Assembly: GCA_030618495.1 (NCBI GenBank)
Contig: JAUXDE010000080.1
Coordinates: 1-8,384, forward strand
DNA from: Clostridia bacterium
GTDB taxonomy: Bacteria > UBA6262 > WVXT01 > JAUXBS01
Direction: 5' to 3'
Length of the DNA stretch: 8,384 bases
The stretch's first letter is position 1, and each line of letters opens with the position of its first letter. The position numbers and the translations under genes are program-made. Shown piece by piece: positions 1-6,184 of this stretch. The notes under the pieces were generated by a model. The model was not told the DNA's origin. It did not search any database and worked only from the letters and a program-made list of their open reading frames with translations.

Positions 1-386
1 ATGGTAAGGTCAAAAGCCGCGCTCATCGTTACAACGCTGTATGAGAAGTAATCGCCGGTTATCTTAAAATCATACTTGGGTATTCTCAGGTTCATCAGGG
101 GAACATGCTCCACTTTCAATTCCGTTTTCACCCCCGAATACATCAAGGCATGGTCCACGTGTTCCTTCGGCATAATCGAGCGGGCGTCAATGAAGGCCAG
201 CCGCGCCTGGGCCAGGGCGGCTTCTACTTCCCTGCGCAATCCGCTATTTTCTTCCATCAATTCCGTGAACCTGCGCATAAGTTCATCCTGCTTGTCCTTA
301 AGCAGTTTGTGCCCCCGGCGCGCAAGGACTATGCGCTTCTTTAACTTCAACAACTCCATTCTCGTGGGATTGATATTCAACCGCAT
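1..386 (-). CDS. atpD: V/A-type ATPase subunit D (central rotor stalk), 3' end beyond window
   Basis: Subunit D is the long antiparallel coiled-coil axle that sits inside the A3B3 head and, with F, carries torque to the C subunit and the K ring. The visible 128 residues start MRLNINPTRMELLKLKKR and continue RGHKLLKDKQDELMRRF (about residues 24-40). This is the characteristic N-terminal signature of the V/A-ATPase D family. Residues 10-70 look like a long amphipathic helix rich in Lys, Arg, Glu and Leu. The ATG at 386-384 is preceded by AAGGA (395-399) at 8-nt spacing and lies 16 bp after the B stop codon, so translation is probably coupled to B. The family is usually a little over 200 residues, so the C-terminal helix is missing only because the window ends. 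The reading frame is open to the edge. D is the last gene seen, and others could follow off the window. Confidence 0.96.
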   Translation of the reverse strand, partial: MRLNINPTRMELLKLKKRIVLARRGHKLLKDKQDELMRRFTELMEENSGLRREVEAALAQARLAFIDARSIMPKEHVDHALMYSGVKTELKVEHVPLMNLRIPKYDFKITGDYFSYSVVTMSAAFDLT

Positions 387-394
387 TTTATTTT

Positions 395-399
395 TCCTT
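395..399 (-). promoter_or_regulatory. Ribosome-binding site of atpD
   Basis: On the coding strand AAGGA lies 8 nt before the ATG at 386, inside the 16-bp gap after the atpB stop codon. It fits a Shine-Dalgarno site and supports this start. Confidence 0.7.
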
Positions 400-402
400 G
401 AA

Positions 403-1803
403 TCACTTCATGTATTTTTCTACATCCTCGTCTTTCAATCTCTTTAATTCTTCCCTGGGAAGTTCCGACAGCAACTTCCAGCCAATCGTTAATGTCTTTT
501 CAAGTCCCCTGTCTTCGTATACGTCCTGCGCCACGAAACTTTTTTCATAACCATCCGCAAAAGCGGAGAATTTCTTATCAACATCAGACAGCGCCGCATC
601 TCCTAAAATCACCGCTAATTCTTTGGCCTCCTTGCCCCTTGCGTAAGCCGCAAACAACTGTGAAGTTACGCTGGCATGGTCATGGCGTGTCTTGCCTGTC
701 CCTATCCCCTTTTGTTTCAACCTTGACAGGGAAGGCAGGACATCTATAGGAGGATATACCCCCTTATGATGTATTTCACGGCTCAGTATAATCTGTCCTT
801 CGGTTATGTAACCCGTCAGGTCCGGTATTGGGTGTGTCTTATCATCCTCGGGCATGGATAGTATTGGAATCAGCGTTATTGAACCTTTTTTGTTTTTAAT
901 TCTGCCTGCCCGCTCATATATCAGGGAAAGGTCCGTGTACATATACCCCGGGTATCCCCTCCTCCCGGGAACTTCCTTTCTTGCCGCGGATACTTCCCTC
1001 AAGGCATCGCAGTAATTGGTCATATCGCTTAAAATCACCAGCACATGCATATCCTGTGAAAAGGCAAGGTACTCGGCGGCAGTAAGCGCCATGCGCGGAG
1101 TTGCCAGTCTCTCTATTGCAGGGTCATTCGCAAGGTTTACAAACAGTACCGTCCTTTCAATAGCTCCTGTTTTCCTGAAATCATTAATAAAGAAATTTGC
1201 CTCCTCAAATGTAATTCCCATTGCCCCGAACACTACGGCGAACTTCTCTTTTTCCCCGGATTTGCCTTTGTCTTCTTCATCAAGCGAAGGAACAACCCTT
1301 GCCTGTCTTGCAATCTGCGCTGCGATATCATTATGCGGCAGTCCCGAACCCGAGAAAATCGGCAGTTTCTGCCCCCTGACAAGCGTTGTCATGGCGTCTA
1401 TTGCCGATATTCCCGTCTGGATGAACTCCGAAGGATAATCCCTGGCATAGGGATTGTACGGCAAGCCGTTGATGTCTACCTTTTTTTCGGGGATAACTTC
1501 GGGACCATCGTCAATCGGTCTGCCAAGCCCGTCAAAAACACGCCCGAGTATATCCGGCGATACCCCGAACTCAACGCCCCTCCCCAAAAACCTCACCCTT
1601 GACTGGTTAAGATTAAGTCCTGTGGTACCCTCAAACAGCTGGACAAGCGCCTTATCCTTGTTAATTTCAAGGACCTTCCCCCGCCTTACCTCCCCGGAAG
1701 CAAGTACGATCTCCGCTATCTCATCATACTTTATCCCCTCTGTTTCCTCCACGAGCATCAGGGGGCCGGCAATGTTCGTTACCGTCAAATATTCTTTCTG
1801 CAT
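403..1803 (-). CDS. atpB: V/A-type ATPase subunit B (non-catalytic nucleotide-binding)
   Basis: Subunit B alternates with A in the cytoplasmic A3B3 hexamer and supplies an arginine to the catalytic site at the A/B interface. It is 466 residues, the normal family size (E. hirae B is about 458). The N-terminal beta-barrel spans roughly residues 1-75 and the nucleotide-binding fold about 76-370. The P-loop position reads SGSGLPHND (151-159) and lacks the GKT of a working Walker A, as expected for B. Conserved blocks include [15 protein letters not shown] (188-202), [25 protein letters not shown] (224-248), [15 protein letters not shown] (278-292) and [12 protein letters not shown] (327-338). LPSLSRL (356-362) carries the probable arginine finger, R361. 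The loop at 171-187 is rich in charged residues and longer than in E. hirae. The ATG has AAAGGA 7 nt upstream. The gene follows A by 57 bp and precedes D by 16 bp. Confidence 0.98.
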   Translation of the reverse strand: MQKEYLTVTNIAGPLMLVEETEGIKYDEIAEIVLASGEVRRGKVLEINKDKALVQLFEGTTGLNLNQSRVRFLGRGVEFGVSPDILGRVFDGLGRPIDDGPEVIPEKKVDINGLPYNPYARDYPSEFIQTGISAIDAMTTLVRGQKLPIFSGSGLPHNDIAAQIARQARVVPSLDEEDKGKSGEKEKFAVVFGAMGITFEEANFFINDFRKTGAIERTVLFVNLANDPAIERLATPRMALTAAEYLAFSQDMHVLVILSDMTNYCDALREVSAARKEVPGRRGYPGYMYTDLSLIYERAGRIKNKKGSITLIPILSMPEDDKTHPIPDLTGYITEGQIILSREIHHKGVYPPIDVLPSLSRLKQKGIGTGKTRHDHASVTSQLFAAYARGKEAKELAVILGDAALSDVDKKFSAFADGYEKSFVAQDVYEDRGLEKTLTIGWKLLSELPREELKRLKDEDVEKYMK

Positions 1804-1810
1804 GGCTTTT

Positions 1811-1816
1811 TCCTTT
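1811..1816 (-). promoter_or_regulatory. Ribosome-binding site of atpB
   Basis: AAAGGA on the coding strand lies 7 nt before the ATG at 1803. It supports this start and stands clear of the hairpin that follows the atpA stop codon. Confidence 0.7.
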
Positions 1817-1836
1817 CGCTTACAGCATATCCTTAA

Positions 1837-1860
1837 CCCCGGTCCACCCGTGGCGCGGGG
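1837..1860 (-). other. GC-rich imperfect inverted repeat between atpA and atpB
   Basis: Directly after the atpA stop codon (1863-1861) the two ends of this 24-bp stretch, CCCCG (1837-1841) and CGGGG (1856-1860), pair. A 2x2 internal mismatch follows, then CCA/TGG (1844-1846/1851-1853) closes a 4-nt loop. The following coding-strand bases are TTAAGG with no T run, so a classical intrinsic terminator is unlikely. The stretch is more GC-rich than the rest of the gap. Known roles for such intercistronic hairpins are mRNA stabilisation or setting relative expression; which applies here is not visible. Confidence 0.4.
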
Positions 1861-3630
1861 CTAAACTTTACTACTTTTTATCAAAGACTCCACTTCCTTT
1901 TCCATCTCAGACTCTATTTCATCGAATTTGCTTTCTTCATTGTCACCGATGAACTTCATCCTGGCTATTTTCTCTTTAACTTTCAGTTCAGTCAAACCTG
2001 AAAAATCAACTTCCTTTTCAATGGCGTCCTTTGAAAGATTATACAACTTTATGATAATTTTTATCATCCTGTACTGGATTTTCATTGAAGTATACGTATC
2101 CTGCGGGTCAAATGCATGCTGATGGAGGAAATCCTCACGGATTGATTTCGCTGTTTCCAGGGTTAACCTGTCCTGCATGGATAATGCCTCCAGTCCCACC
2201 AACCGGACGATTTCCTGCAGTGATTCCTCTTCCTGGAGTATACTCATGGACTTGTTGCGGCACTCCATGAAATCCTTCGCCACGTTGTCATTCATCCATT
2301 CCCGGACATTATCAAGGTACAGGGAATAACTGCGCAGCCAGCTTATCGCGGGGAAATGCCGCTGGTACGCAAGCCCCGCCTCAAGACTCCAGAACACCTT
2401 CACCATTCTAAGAGTTGACTGCACCACGGGGTCGGAAAGGTCTCCCCCGGGAGGCGATACCGCCCCGACCGCGGAAAGACTTCCTTCGCGTTCACCCGTC
2501 CCCGAACAAATCACCCGGCCAGTCCTCTCGTAAAACCCGGCAATCCTGGTGGCAAGGTAAGCGGGGTATCCTTCCTCTCCCGGCATTTCCTCAAGCCTTC
2601 CGGACATCTCCCTTAACGCTTCAGCCCAGCGCGAAGTGGAATCAGCCATGAGGGCGACCTTGTACCCCATGTCCCTGAAATATTCCCCTATGGTAATTCC
2701 CGTGTAGACGGAAGCTTCCCTTGCGGCAACGGGCATGTTGGACGTATTGGCAATAAGCACCGTTCTTTTCATCAATACTTCACCCGTGCGCGGGTCCTTC
2801 AGTTCGGGGAATTCCATCAAGACATCGGTCATTTCATTGCCTCTTTCCCCGCAGCCGACGTAAACAATGATATCCGCGTCGGACCACTTCGCCAGCTGAT
2901 GGAGAACCACGGTTTTTCCGCTCCCGAAGGGTCCCGGGATACACCCGGTGCCGCCCTTGGCTATCGGGAAAAATGTATCAATAACCCGCGTGCCGGTTAC
3001 CAGGGGCTCCGAAACAGAGTGTTTATCCCTGTAAGGCCGCTGTTTCCTCACCGGCCATTTTTGAAGCATTGTAACTTTTGCAGCTCCTGAATCTTTATCG
3101 TTCTTTACTTCAGCCACCGTATCTTCAACCGTGAACTTGCCGCTCTTAATTTTCGTTATCTTCCCTTCAATCCCGTGCGGCACCATTATTTTGTGAACGG
3201 TCGTGGTGGTCTCCTGCACTTCACCGATGATATCCCCGCCGATCACCTTATCGCCTTCCTTCGCGGTTGCATTGAATTCCCACTTCTTTTCATGATCGAT
3301 TCCCGGAACATCCACGCCGCGGGTTATATAATCCCCCACTTTCTTTCTAATAATATCAAGCGGTCGCTGGATTCCATCGTAAATGCTTGTTAACAAACCG
3401 GGCCCCAGTTCCACCGAAAGAGGCTCACCTGTGGGAATAACCGGTTCGTCCGGACCTACGCCTGACGTATCCTCGTACACCTGGATGGAAACCCTCTCCT
3501 CGTGCAGTTCAATGACTTCACCTATCAATCCGGGTTTACCCACGCGAACAACTTCATACATCCTGACCCCCGGAAGCCCCACGGCAATAACCAGCGGCCC
3601 TGAAACTTTGACTATTTTTCCCTTAGGCAT
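1861..3630 (-). CDS. atpA: V/A-type ATPase catalytic subunit A
   Basis: Subunit A hydrolyses or makes ATP in the A3B3 head. It has 589 residues, close to E. hirae A (593). In order: an N-terminal beta-barrel (about 1-75), the 'non-homologous' insert domain typical of A subunits (about 110-190), then the nucleotide-binding domain. Walker A is GPFGSGKT (233-240, K239). [11 protein letters not shown] (259-269) supplies the catalytic glutamate E262. The Walker B region is [17 protein letters not shown] (325-341). [23 protein letters not shown] (350-372) and [13 protein letters not shown]-like residues (386-401) follow, with a helical C-terminal domain after about 440. The ATG at 3630 is preferred: it has AAAGGA 9 nt upstream and opens on [14 protein letters not shown], where family members start. 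An in-frame TTG at 3648, next to the atpF stop, would add only MKGWNK. All catalytic residues are present, so the subunit should be active. Confidence 0.98.
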   Translation of the reverse strand: MPKGKIVKVSGPLVIAVGLPGVRMYEVVRVGKPGLIGEVIELHEERVSIQVYEDTSGVGPDEPVIPTGEPLSVELGPGLLTSIYDGIQRPLDIIRKKVGDYITRGVDVPGIDHEKKWEFNATAKEGDKVIGGDIIGEVQETTTTVHKIMVPHGIEGKITKIKSGKFTVEDTVAEVKNDKDSGAAKVTMLQKWPVRKQRPYRDKHSVSEPLVTGTRVIDTFFPIAKGGTGCIPGPFGSGKTVVLHQLAKWSDADIIVYVGCGERGNEMTDVLMEFPELKDPRTGEVLMKRTVLIANTSNMPVAAREASVYTGITIGEYFRDMGYKVALMADSTSRWAEALREMSGRLEEMPGEEGYPAYLATRIAGFYERTGRVICSGTGEREGSLSAVGAVSPPGGDLSDPVVQSTLRMVKVFWSLEAGLAYQRHFPAISWLRSYSLYLDNVREWMNDNVAKDFMECRNKSMSILQEEESLQEIVRLVGLEALSMQDRLTLETAKSIREDFLHQHAFDPQDTYTSMKIQYRMIKIIIKLYNLSKDAIEKEVDFSGLTELKVKEKIARMKFIGDNEESKFDEIESEMEKEVESLIKSSKV

Positions 3631-3639
3631 TTTATTCCA

Positions 3640-3645
3640 TCCTTT
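3640..3645 (-). promoter_or_regulatory. Ribosome-binding site deciding the atpA start
   Basis: AAAGGA on the coding strand lies 9 nt before the ATG at 3630 and inside the short extension that a TTG start at 3648 would require. No comparable site serves the TTG, because atpF coding sequence ends immediately before it. This supports the shorter, 589-residue product. Confidence 0.7.
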
Positions 3646-3648
3646 CAA

Positions 3649-3957
3649 TTATTTAACGGGGTCCATCCCTGTAGCCCTTATGGTAATTCTTCTTAACCTC
3701 TGGCCCGCAATGTCTATTTCCTCCCCCATCCCGGGAATTATGCTTATATTCATCCTGCTCGTTTCGGAAATCCTGTCTATTTTTTCAAGCAGGGCCTGCG
3801 CAAACGTTTCGGTAATAAATACAACCTGACAATCTTCCTTTTTAAGCCTGTCCAGGGCATTTTCCGCCCCGGCGGCGTCATCTACCGGGAAAACCGAGAT
3901 TCCCAGCCCGCGGAATCCCTGGATATAATCCTTTTCTCCTATGAAAGCAATTTCCAT
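3649..3957 (-). CDS. atpF: V/A-type ATPase subunit F (central stalk)
   Basis: Subunit F binds subunit D in the central rotor and is known to modulate ATPase activity in related enzymes. It has 102 residues, the family's normal length. It begins MEIAFIGEKDYIQGFRGLGI, matching the family pattern in which a first beta-strand and Gly-Phe-x-x-x-Gly motif start a small Rossmann-like alpha/beta domain. Residues 43-50 (CQVVFITE) form the next strand and SIIPGM (72-77) matches the family's Ile-Pro near the end of the fold. The C-terminal tail from about 84 is basic. The ATG at 3957 has GGAG (3966-3969) 8 nt upstream. It sits between C (37 bp) and A (18 bp to the chosen ATG), as in E. hirae, where this gene is called ntpG. 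F-subunit sequences are weakly conserved, so the call rests on motif, length and position together. Confidence 0.93.
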   Translation of the reverse strand: MEIAFIGEKDYIQGFRGLGISVFPVDDAAGAENALDRLKKEDCQVVFITETFAQALLEKIDRISETSRMNISIIPGMGEEIDIAGQRLRRITIRATGMDPVK

Positions 3958-3965
3958 TTCCTGCG

Positions 3966-3969
3966 CTCC
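3966..3969 (-). promoter_or_regulatory. Ribosome-binding site of atpF
   Basis: GGAG on the coding strand lies 8 nt before the ATG at 3957, within the 37-bp gap after atpC. Confidence 0.55.
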
Positions 3970-3994
3970 AATCGCATATTACCCACAACAACAT

Positions 3995-5005
3995 TTATAC
4001 GTATGTTTCTCTCATCCTCCGCTTTATGGCGTCATCCTGAACATTGTTAAGTTTCCCTACAATTATATTCCTGAGATTTATTGTTTCCATCTTCTTGGCA
4101 AAGAAATAACCTATAAGAGGTTCAATTCCAAAAGTAATATATTTGGCTTTCTTGACGAAGTTGATGATATAGTCATCAAACAGTTTTTCAAGCACTGAAA
4201 AATCATGTTCCTTCTGCCAGTATTCAAGCCCCTGCTTGACAACATCATGATAATCCTTGAACCTCATGGAACTTATAAAATCATCCAGGGAACCTTCAAA
4301 CGCCCTTAAATAAAAATCATATTCAATTTTACCGCCGCCGATAAGATATCCCGCAAATATTTTTTTCTCGACATTCATTTCCTTTAATCTTATAAAAGTC
4401 CTGATATTCACAAGATCCACCTGGATATTAAAAACTCCCCTGATAAATTCATTCCCGTGTTTTTTCACCACTCCCAGGGCATAGGAAAAATACATTTCAT
4501 CAAGCACAATGTCAACTATTTGATAAGAGCTCGTCGATTCCAGCCGGCCGCCAAGCCTCCGCGCAGCCTCCTTTAACGGATTTTCAAGGGACTTGTAATC
4601 ATCCTCCCTAACCGCCCTGAAAATATTTTCGGGGGAATACCTGGCGGGACTCATGTAATTCGCCGCAGCATGTTTCTCGCTTGGGCTGCCGCTCAACTTC
4701 TCCTTGAAAGCAACCTTCATGTTATGAAAATCATTCGCAAGGAAAAAGAGGTCCGTCACATCCGAGTCCCTGGTCAAATCAGAAAATAATTTGTAGAGCA
4801 TCCTGTCCTGCCTGTTGATAAGCAGTTCAAAATCCCCCGCTCCCCTGACCTCGCCCAGCCCTTCGGAATAATCGGTATCTCCCAGCTCCTTCAATACCTC
4901 TTCCACGCTTGGAGATTCAAGTATCCTCATGAATTTCGGATAATCTATTAATTTTGATTCCCTTGCCCTTATTCTTCCCGTACAGGCAAGATACCTGCTG
5001 TCCAT
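3995..5005 (-). CDS. atpC: V/A-type ATPase subunit C (rotor adaptor, equivalent to eukaryotic d)
   Basis: Subunit C is a funnel-shaped, almost all-helical protein that sits on the K ring and receives the D-F shaft, joining the membrane rotor to the head. It has 336 residues, within the family's usual 320-350. The N-terminus YLACTGRIRARESKLI (residues 5-20) is the recognisable C/d family start, followed by YPKFMRILESPSVEEVLKELGDTDYSEGL. FNIQVDLVNIRTFIRLKEM (192-210) is the conserved helix in which the motif D-x-x-N-I/L-R recurs. A related NLRN-I/L motif recurs near the C-terminus (about 311-316), in keeping with the internally repeated fold of the family. The ATG at 5005 lies 12 bp after the atpE stop. 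The spacer reads GGCGGTGGATGT, giving GGTGG 4 nt away or GAGG (overlapping the stop) 10 nt away as Shine-Dalgarno. The F gene follows after 37 bp. Confidence 0.96.
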   Translation of the reverse strand: MDSRYLACTGRIRARESKLIDYPKFMRILESPSVEEVLKELGDTDYSEGLGEVRGAGDFELLINRQDRMLYKLFSDLTRDSDVTDLFFLANDFHNMKVAFKEKLSGSPSEKHAAANYMSPARYSPENIFRAVREDDYKSLENPLKEAARRLGGRLESTSSYQIVDIVLDEMYFSYALGVVKKHGNEFIRGVFNIQVDLVNIRTFIRLKEMNVEKKIFAGYLIGGGKIEYDFYLRAFEGSLDDFISSMRFKDYHDVVKQGLEYWQKEHDFSVLEKLFDDYIINFVKKAKYITFGIEPLIGYFFAKKMETINLRNIIVGKLNNVQDDAIKRRMRETYV

Positions 5006-5017
5006 ACATCCACCGCC

Positions 5018-5605
5018 TCATTTAAAGAGTGTTTTTGCCACCTTATCAATAGTTTCTTCCTTCAACGACTTTACGATATTTCCAATTGAATTGTCCATCT
5101 CGGTTTTTCCATCCCGCAGCATAAAGCCGTCCGGTATACGCGTTTTTTCATCGACAAGAACAACCTTGCATTTATCGCCAAGGGTTTTGTTTACCTCATC
5201 AACCAACTTCCCGTCAATCCTTTTCCTGTCGTTCTCTCCAACGATTATTTTCACCCCTTCTGTTTTACAGCCATCAAGAATCAACCTCTTCATAAGGCTC
5301 CTGTAACCCTTGTCATCTAATTTCCTTATATGCTTTTCAACTTCACCGTAAACTTCATTCAAAATCTTCTGCTTCTGGCGAAGCATTGCTTTCTTCCCGT
5401 CAAGGAGCGCCATTGTAATTATCCTGGCTTTTGCCTTTTCCGCCTTCTGCCTGCCTTCCTCAATTATGCGTTCACGCAATCGTAAGGCCTTTTCCTGGGC
5501 CCGGGAGATAATCCCCGCGTTTTCAGTTTCTGCCCGGCTGATTATTTTTCTTATCTCTGAATTCGTATCCGAATTGATTTTATCAACAATATCCTTGAGG
5601 GCCAT
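5018..5605 (-). CDS. atpE: V/A-type ATPase subunit E (peripheral stalk)
   Basis: Subunit E pairs with H (G-type) to build the peripheral stalks that hold the A3B3 head against rotation. The chosen product is 195 residues, close to E. hirae E. Residues 1 to about 90 are a charged coiled coil dense in Glu, Lys, Arg and Ala with few prolines. The remainder is the small alpha/beta head-binding domain with strands such as VKIIVG (117-122) and CKVVLVD (144-150), ending in the family signature IPDGFMLRDGKTEMDNSIGN (155-174). The frame is open to 5644 and would add 13 residues. I place the start at the ATG at 5605 because GGAGGAG (5609-5615) lies 5 nt upstream and family members start near MALKDIV. 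Upstream is the 94-bp gap with inverted repeats after atpK; downstream, atpC begins after 12 bp. Confidence 0.95.
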   Translation of the reverse strand: MALKDIVDKINSDTNSEIRKIISRAETENAGIISRAQEKALRLRERIIEEGRQKAEKAKARIITMALLDGKKAMLRQKQKILNEVYGEVEKHIRKLDDKGYRSLMKRLILDGCKTEGVKIIVGENDRKRIDGKLVDEVNKTLGDKCKVVLVDEKTRIPDGFMLRDGKTEMDNSIGNIVKSLKEETIDKVAKTLFK

Positions 5606-5608
5606 ACA

Positions 5609-5615
5609 CTCCTCC
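5609..5615 (-). promoter_or_regulatory. Ribosome-binding site deciding the atpE start
   Basis: GGAGGAG on the coding strand lies just before the ATG at 5605, with a 5-nt gap counted from GGAGG. It is one of the strongest sites in the window and chooses this ATG over the in-frame ATGs at 5617 and further upstream. Confidence 0.8.
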
Positions 5616-5626
5616 ATTTCTCGCTT

Positions 5627-5690
5627 GGTTTTACCCCGCATCACGATTTTCCGTTAGTTCGGGTAAAACCCGCCCGAACTGCGGGTAAAA
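5627..5690 (-). promoter_or_regulatory. Overlapping inverted repeats in the atpK-atpE gap (possible expression-setting RNA structure)
   Basis: Three sets of pairing segments share bases. First, AGTTCGGG (5656-5663) and CCCGAACT (5673-5680) are a perfect 8-bp stem with a 9-nt loop. Second, GGTTTTACCC (5627-5636) and GGGTAAAACC (5661-5670) are a perfect 10-bp inverted repeat with a 24-nt spacer. Third, GGGTAAAA recurs at 5683-5690 and can also pair with 5629-5636. The first two stems cannot form together. The distal segment starts about 11 nt upstream of the atpE Shine-Dalgarno. No T run follows, so a simple intrinsic terminator is unlikely. A processing, stabilising or translation-tuning structure that raises K relative to E is plausible; that is inference. 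Confidence 0.5.
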
Positions 5691-5699
5691 GCAAAATTA

Positions 5700-6170
5700 C
5701 TACAGCTGCACTCCGTTGAGTAAAAATATTGTTATAACCAGGGCAAGCACCGCGTAAGTTTCCACCAGGGCGCCGTAGATTACCGCCTTCATAACGTCAC
5801 CCGGTTGTTTTGCCGCAACCCCTATACCCGCGGCGCAAACCTTACCCTGATATATTCCGCTAAACAGGCCGGAAACGGCGATGGGCAGGCATGCCCCGAG
5901 AATCTGCCATCCCTGGATAACCGAAACTGCCGCTATCTCGCCGCCGGTAAGCCCCACCTTGTTCATCACAAGGAAACCCGTCAGGAAACCGTATATCCCC
6001 TGCGTGCCGGGTAATGCCACAAGCAACAACATGGTACCGAACTTCTCCGGCTCTTCCGAAAGAAGCCCGTTTGCCGCCTGTCCTGCATAGCCGATCCCGA
6101 TACTTGAGCCTGTCCCTGCGAGAAATACTGCGATTGCCCCGCCAAATAATGCAATTACAAGTCCTTCCAT
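5700..6170 (-). CDS. atpK: V-type ATPase subunit K (rotor-ring proteolipid, duplicated hairpin, Na+-type)
   Basis: Subunit K forms the membrane rotor ring that carries the coupling ion past subunit I. It has 156 residues and four membrane helices, the same size as E. hirae NtpK, and arose from duplication of a two-helix unit. The halves align around LPGTQGIYGFLTGFLV (53-68) and ALVETYAVLALVITIF (134-149). The ion-binding glutamate is E137 in the last helix; the matching site in the first half is Q57, so there is one carboxylate per subunit. L53, T56, Q57, Y60, Q108 and E137 align with the residues that hold Na+ in the E. hirae ring (L61, T64, Q65, Y68, Q110, E139), so Na+ coupling is predicted. 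AGGAGGAG (6177-6184) precedes the ATG with about 8-nt spacing. The gene ends in tandem stops TAG-TAA and is followed by the structured 94-bp gap before atpE. Confidence 0.97.
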   Translation of the reverse strand: MEGLVIALFGGAIAVFLAGTGSSIGIGYAGQAANGLLSEEPEKFGTMLLLVALPGTQGIYGFLTGFLVMNKVGLTGGEIAAVSVIQGWQILGACLPIAVSGLFSGIYQGKVCAAGIGVAAKQPGDVMKAVIYGALVETYAVLALVITIFLLNGVQL

Positions 6171-6176
6171 ACTTTT

Positions 6177-6184
6177 CTCCTCCT
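6177..6184 (-). promoter_or_regulatory. Strong ribosome-binding site of atpK
   Basis: AGGAGGAG on the coding strand fills much of the 14-bp gap between the atpI stop codon and the atpK ATG at 6170. Its strength fits the need for many K copies per complex. Confidence 0.8.

Noticed and set aside
76-447. Plus-strand open frame of 123 codons at the left edge
   Set aside because: It is antisense to the conserved start of subunit D and the end of B, with no recognisable domain.
1243-1293. Longer charged loop in subunit B (residues 171-187) as a possible novel insertion
   Set aside because: It is about 11 residues longer than in E. hirae B, but from memory the Thermus B subunit has a loop of similar length and charge here. 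This looks like ordinary family variation.
1820-1828. Minimal start-stop frame ATG-CTG-TAA ahead of atpB as a possible leader peptide
   Set aside because: The upstream AAGGAT touches the ATG, leaving no usable Shine-Dalgarno spacing. Such a short frame is expected by chance.
1454-1864. Plus-strand open frame of 136 codons opposite atpB
   Set aside because: It is antisense to a strongly conserved B subunit. The translation is Ser/Pro-rich with no family resemblance and no convincing ribosome-binding site.
3383-3829. Plus-strand open frame of 148 codons opposite the atpA/atpF junction
   Set aside because: It runs antisense through two real genes and their junction. Its composition is that of a shadow frame.
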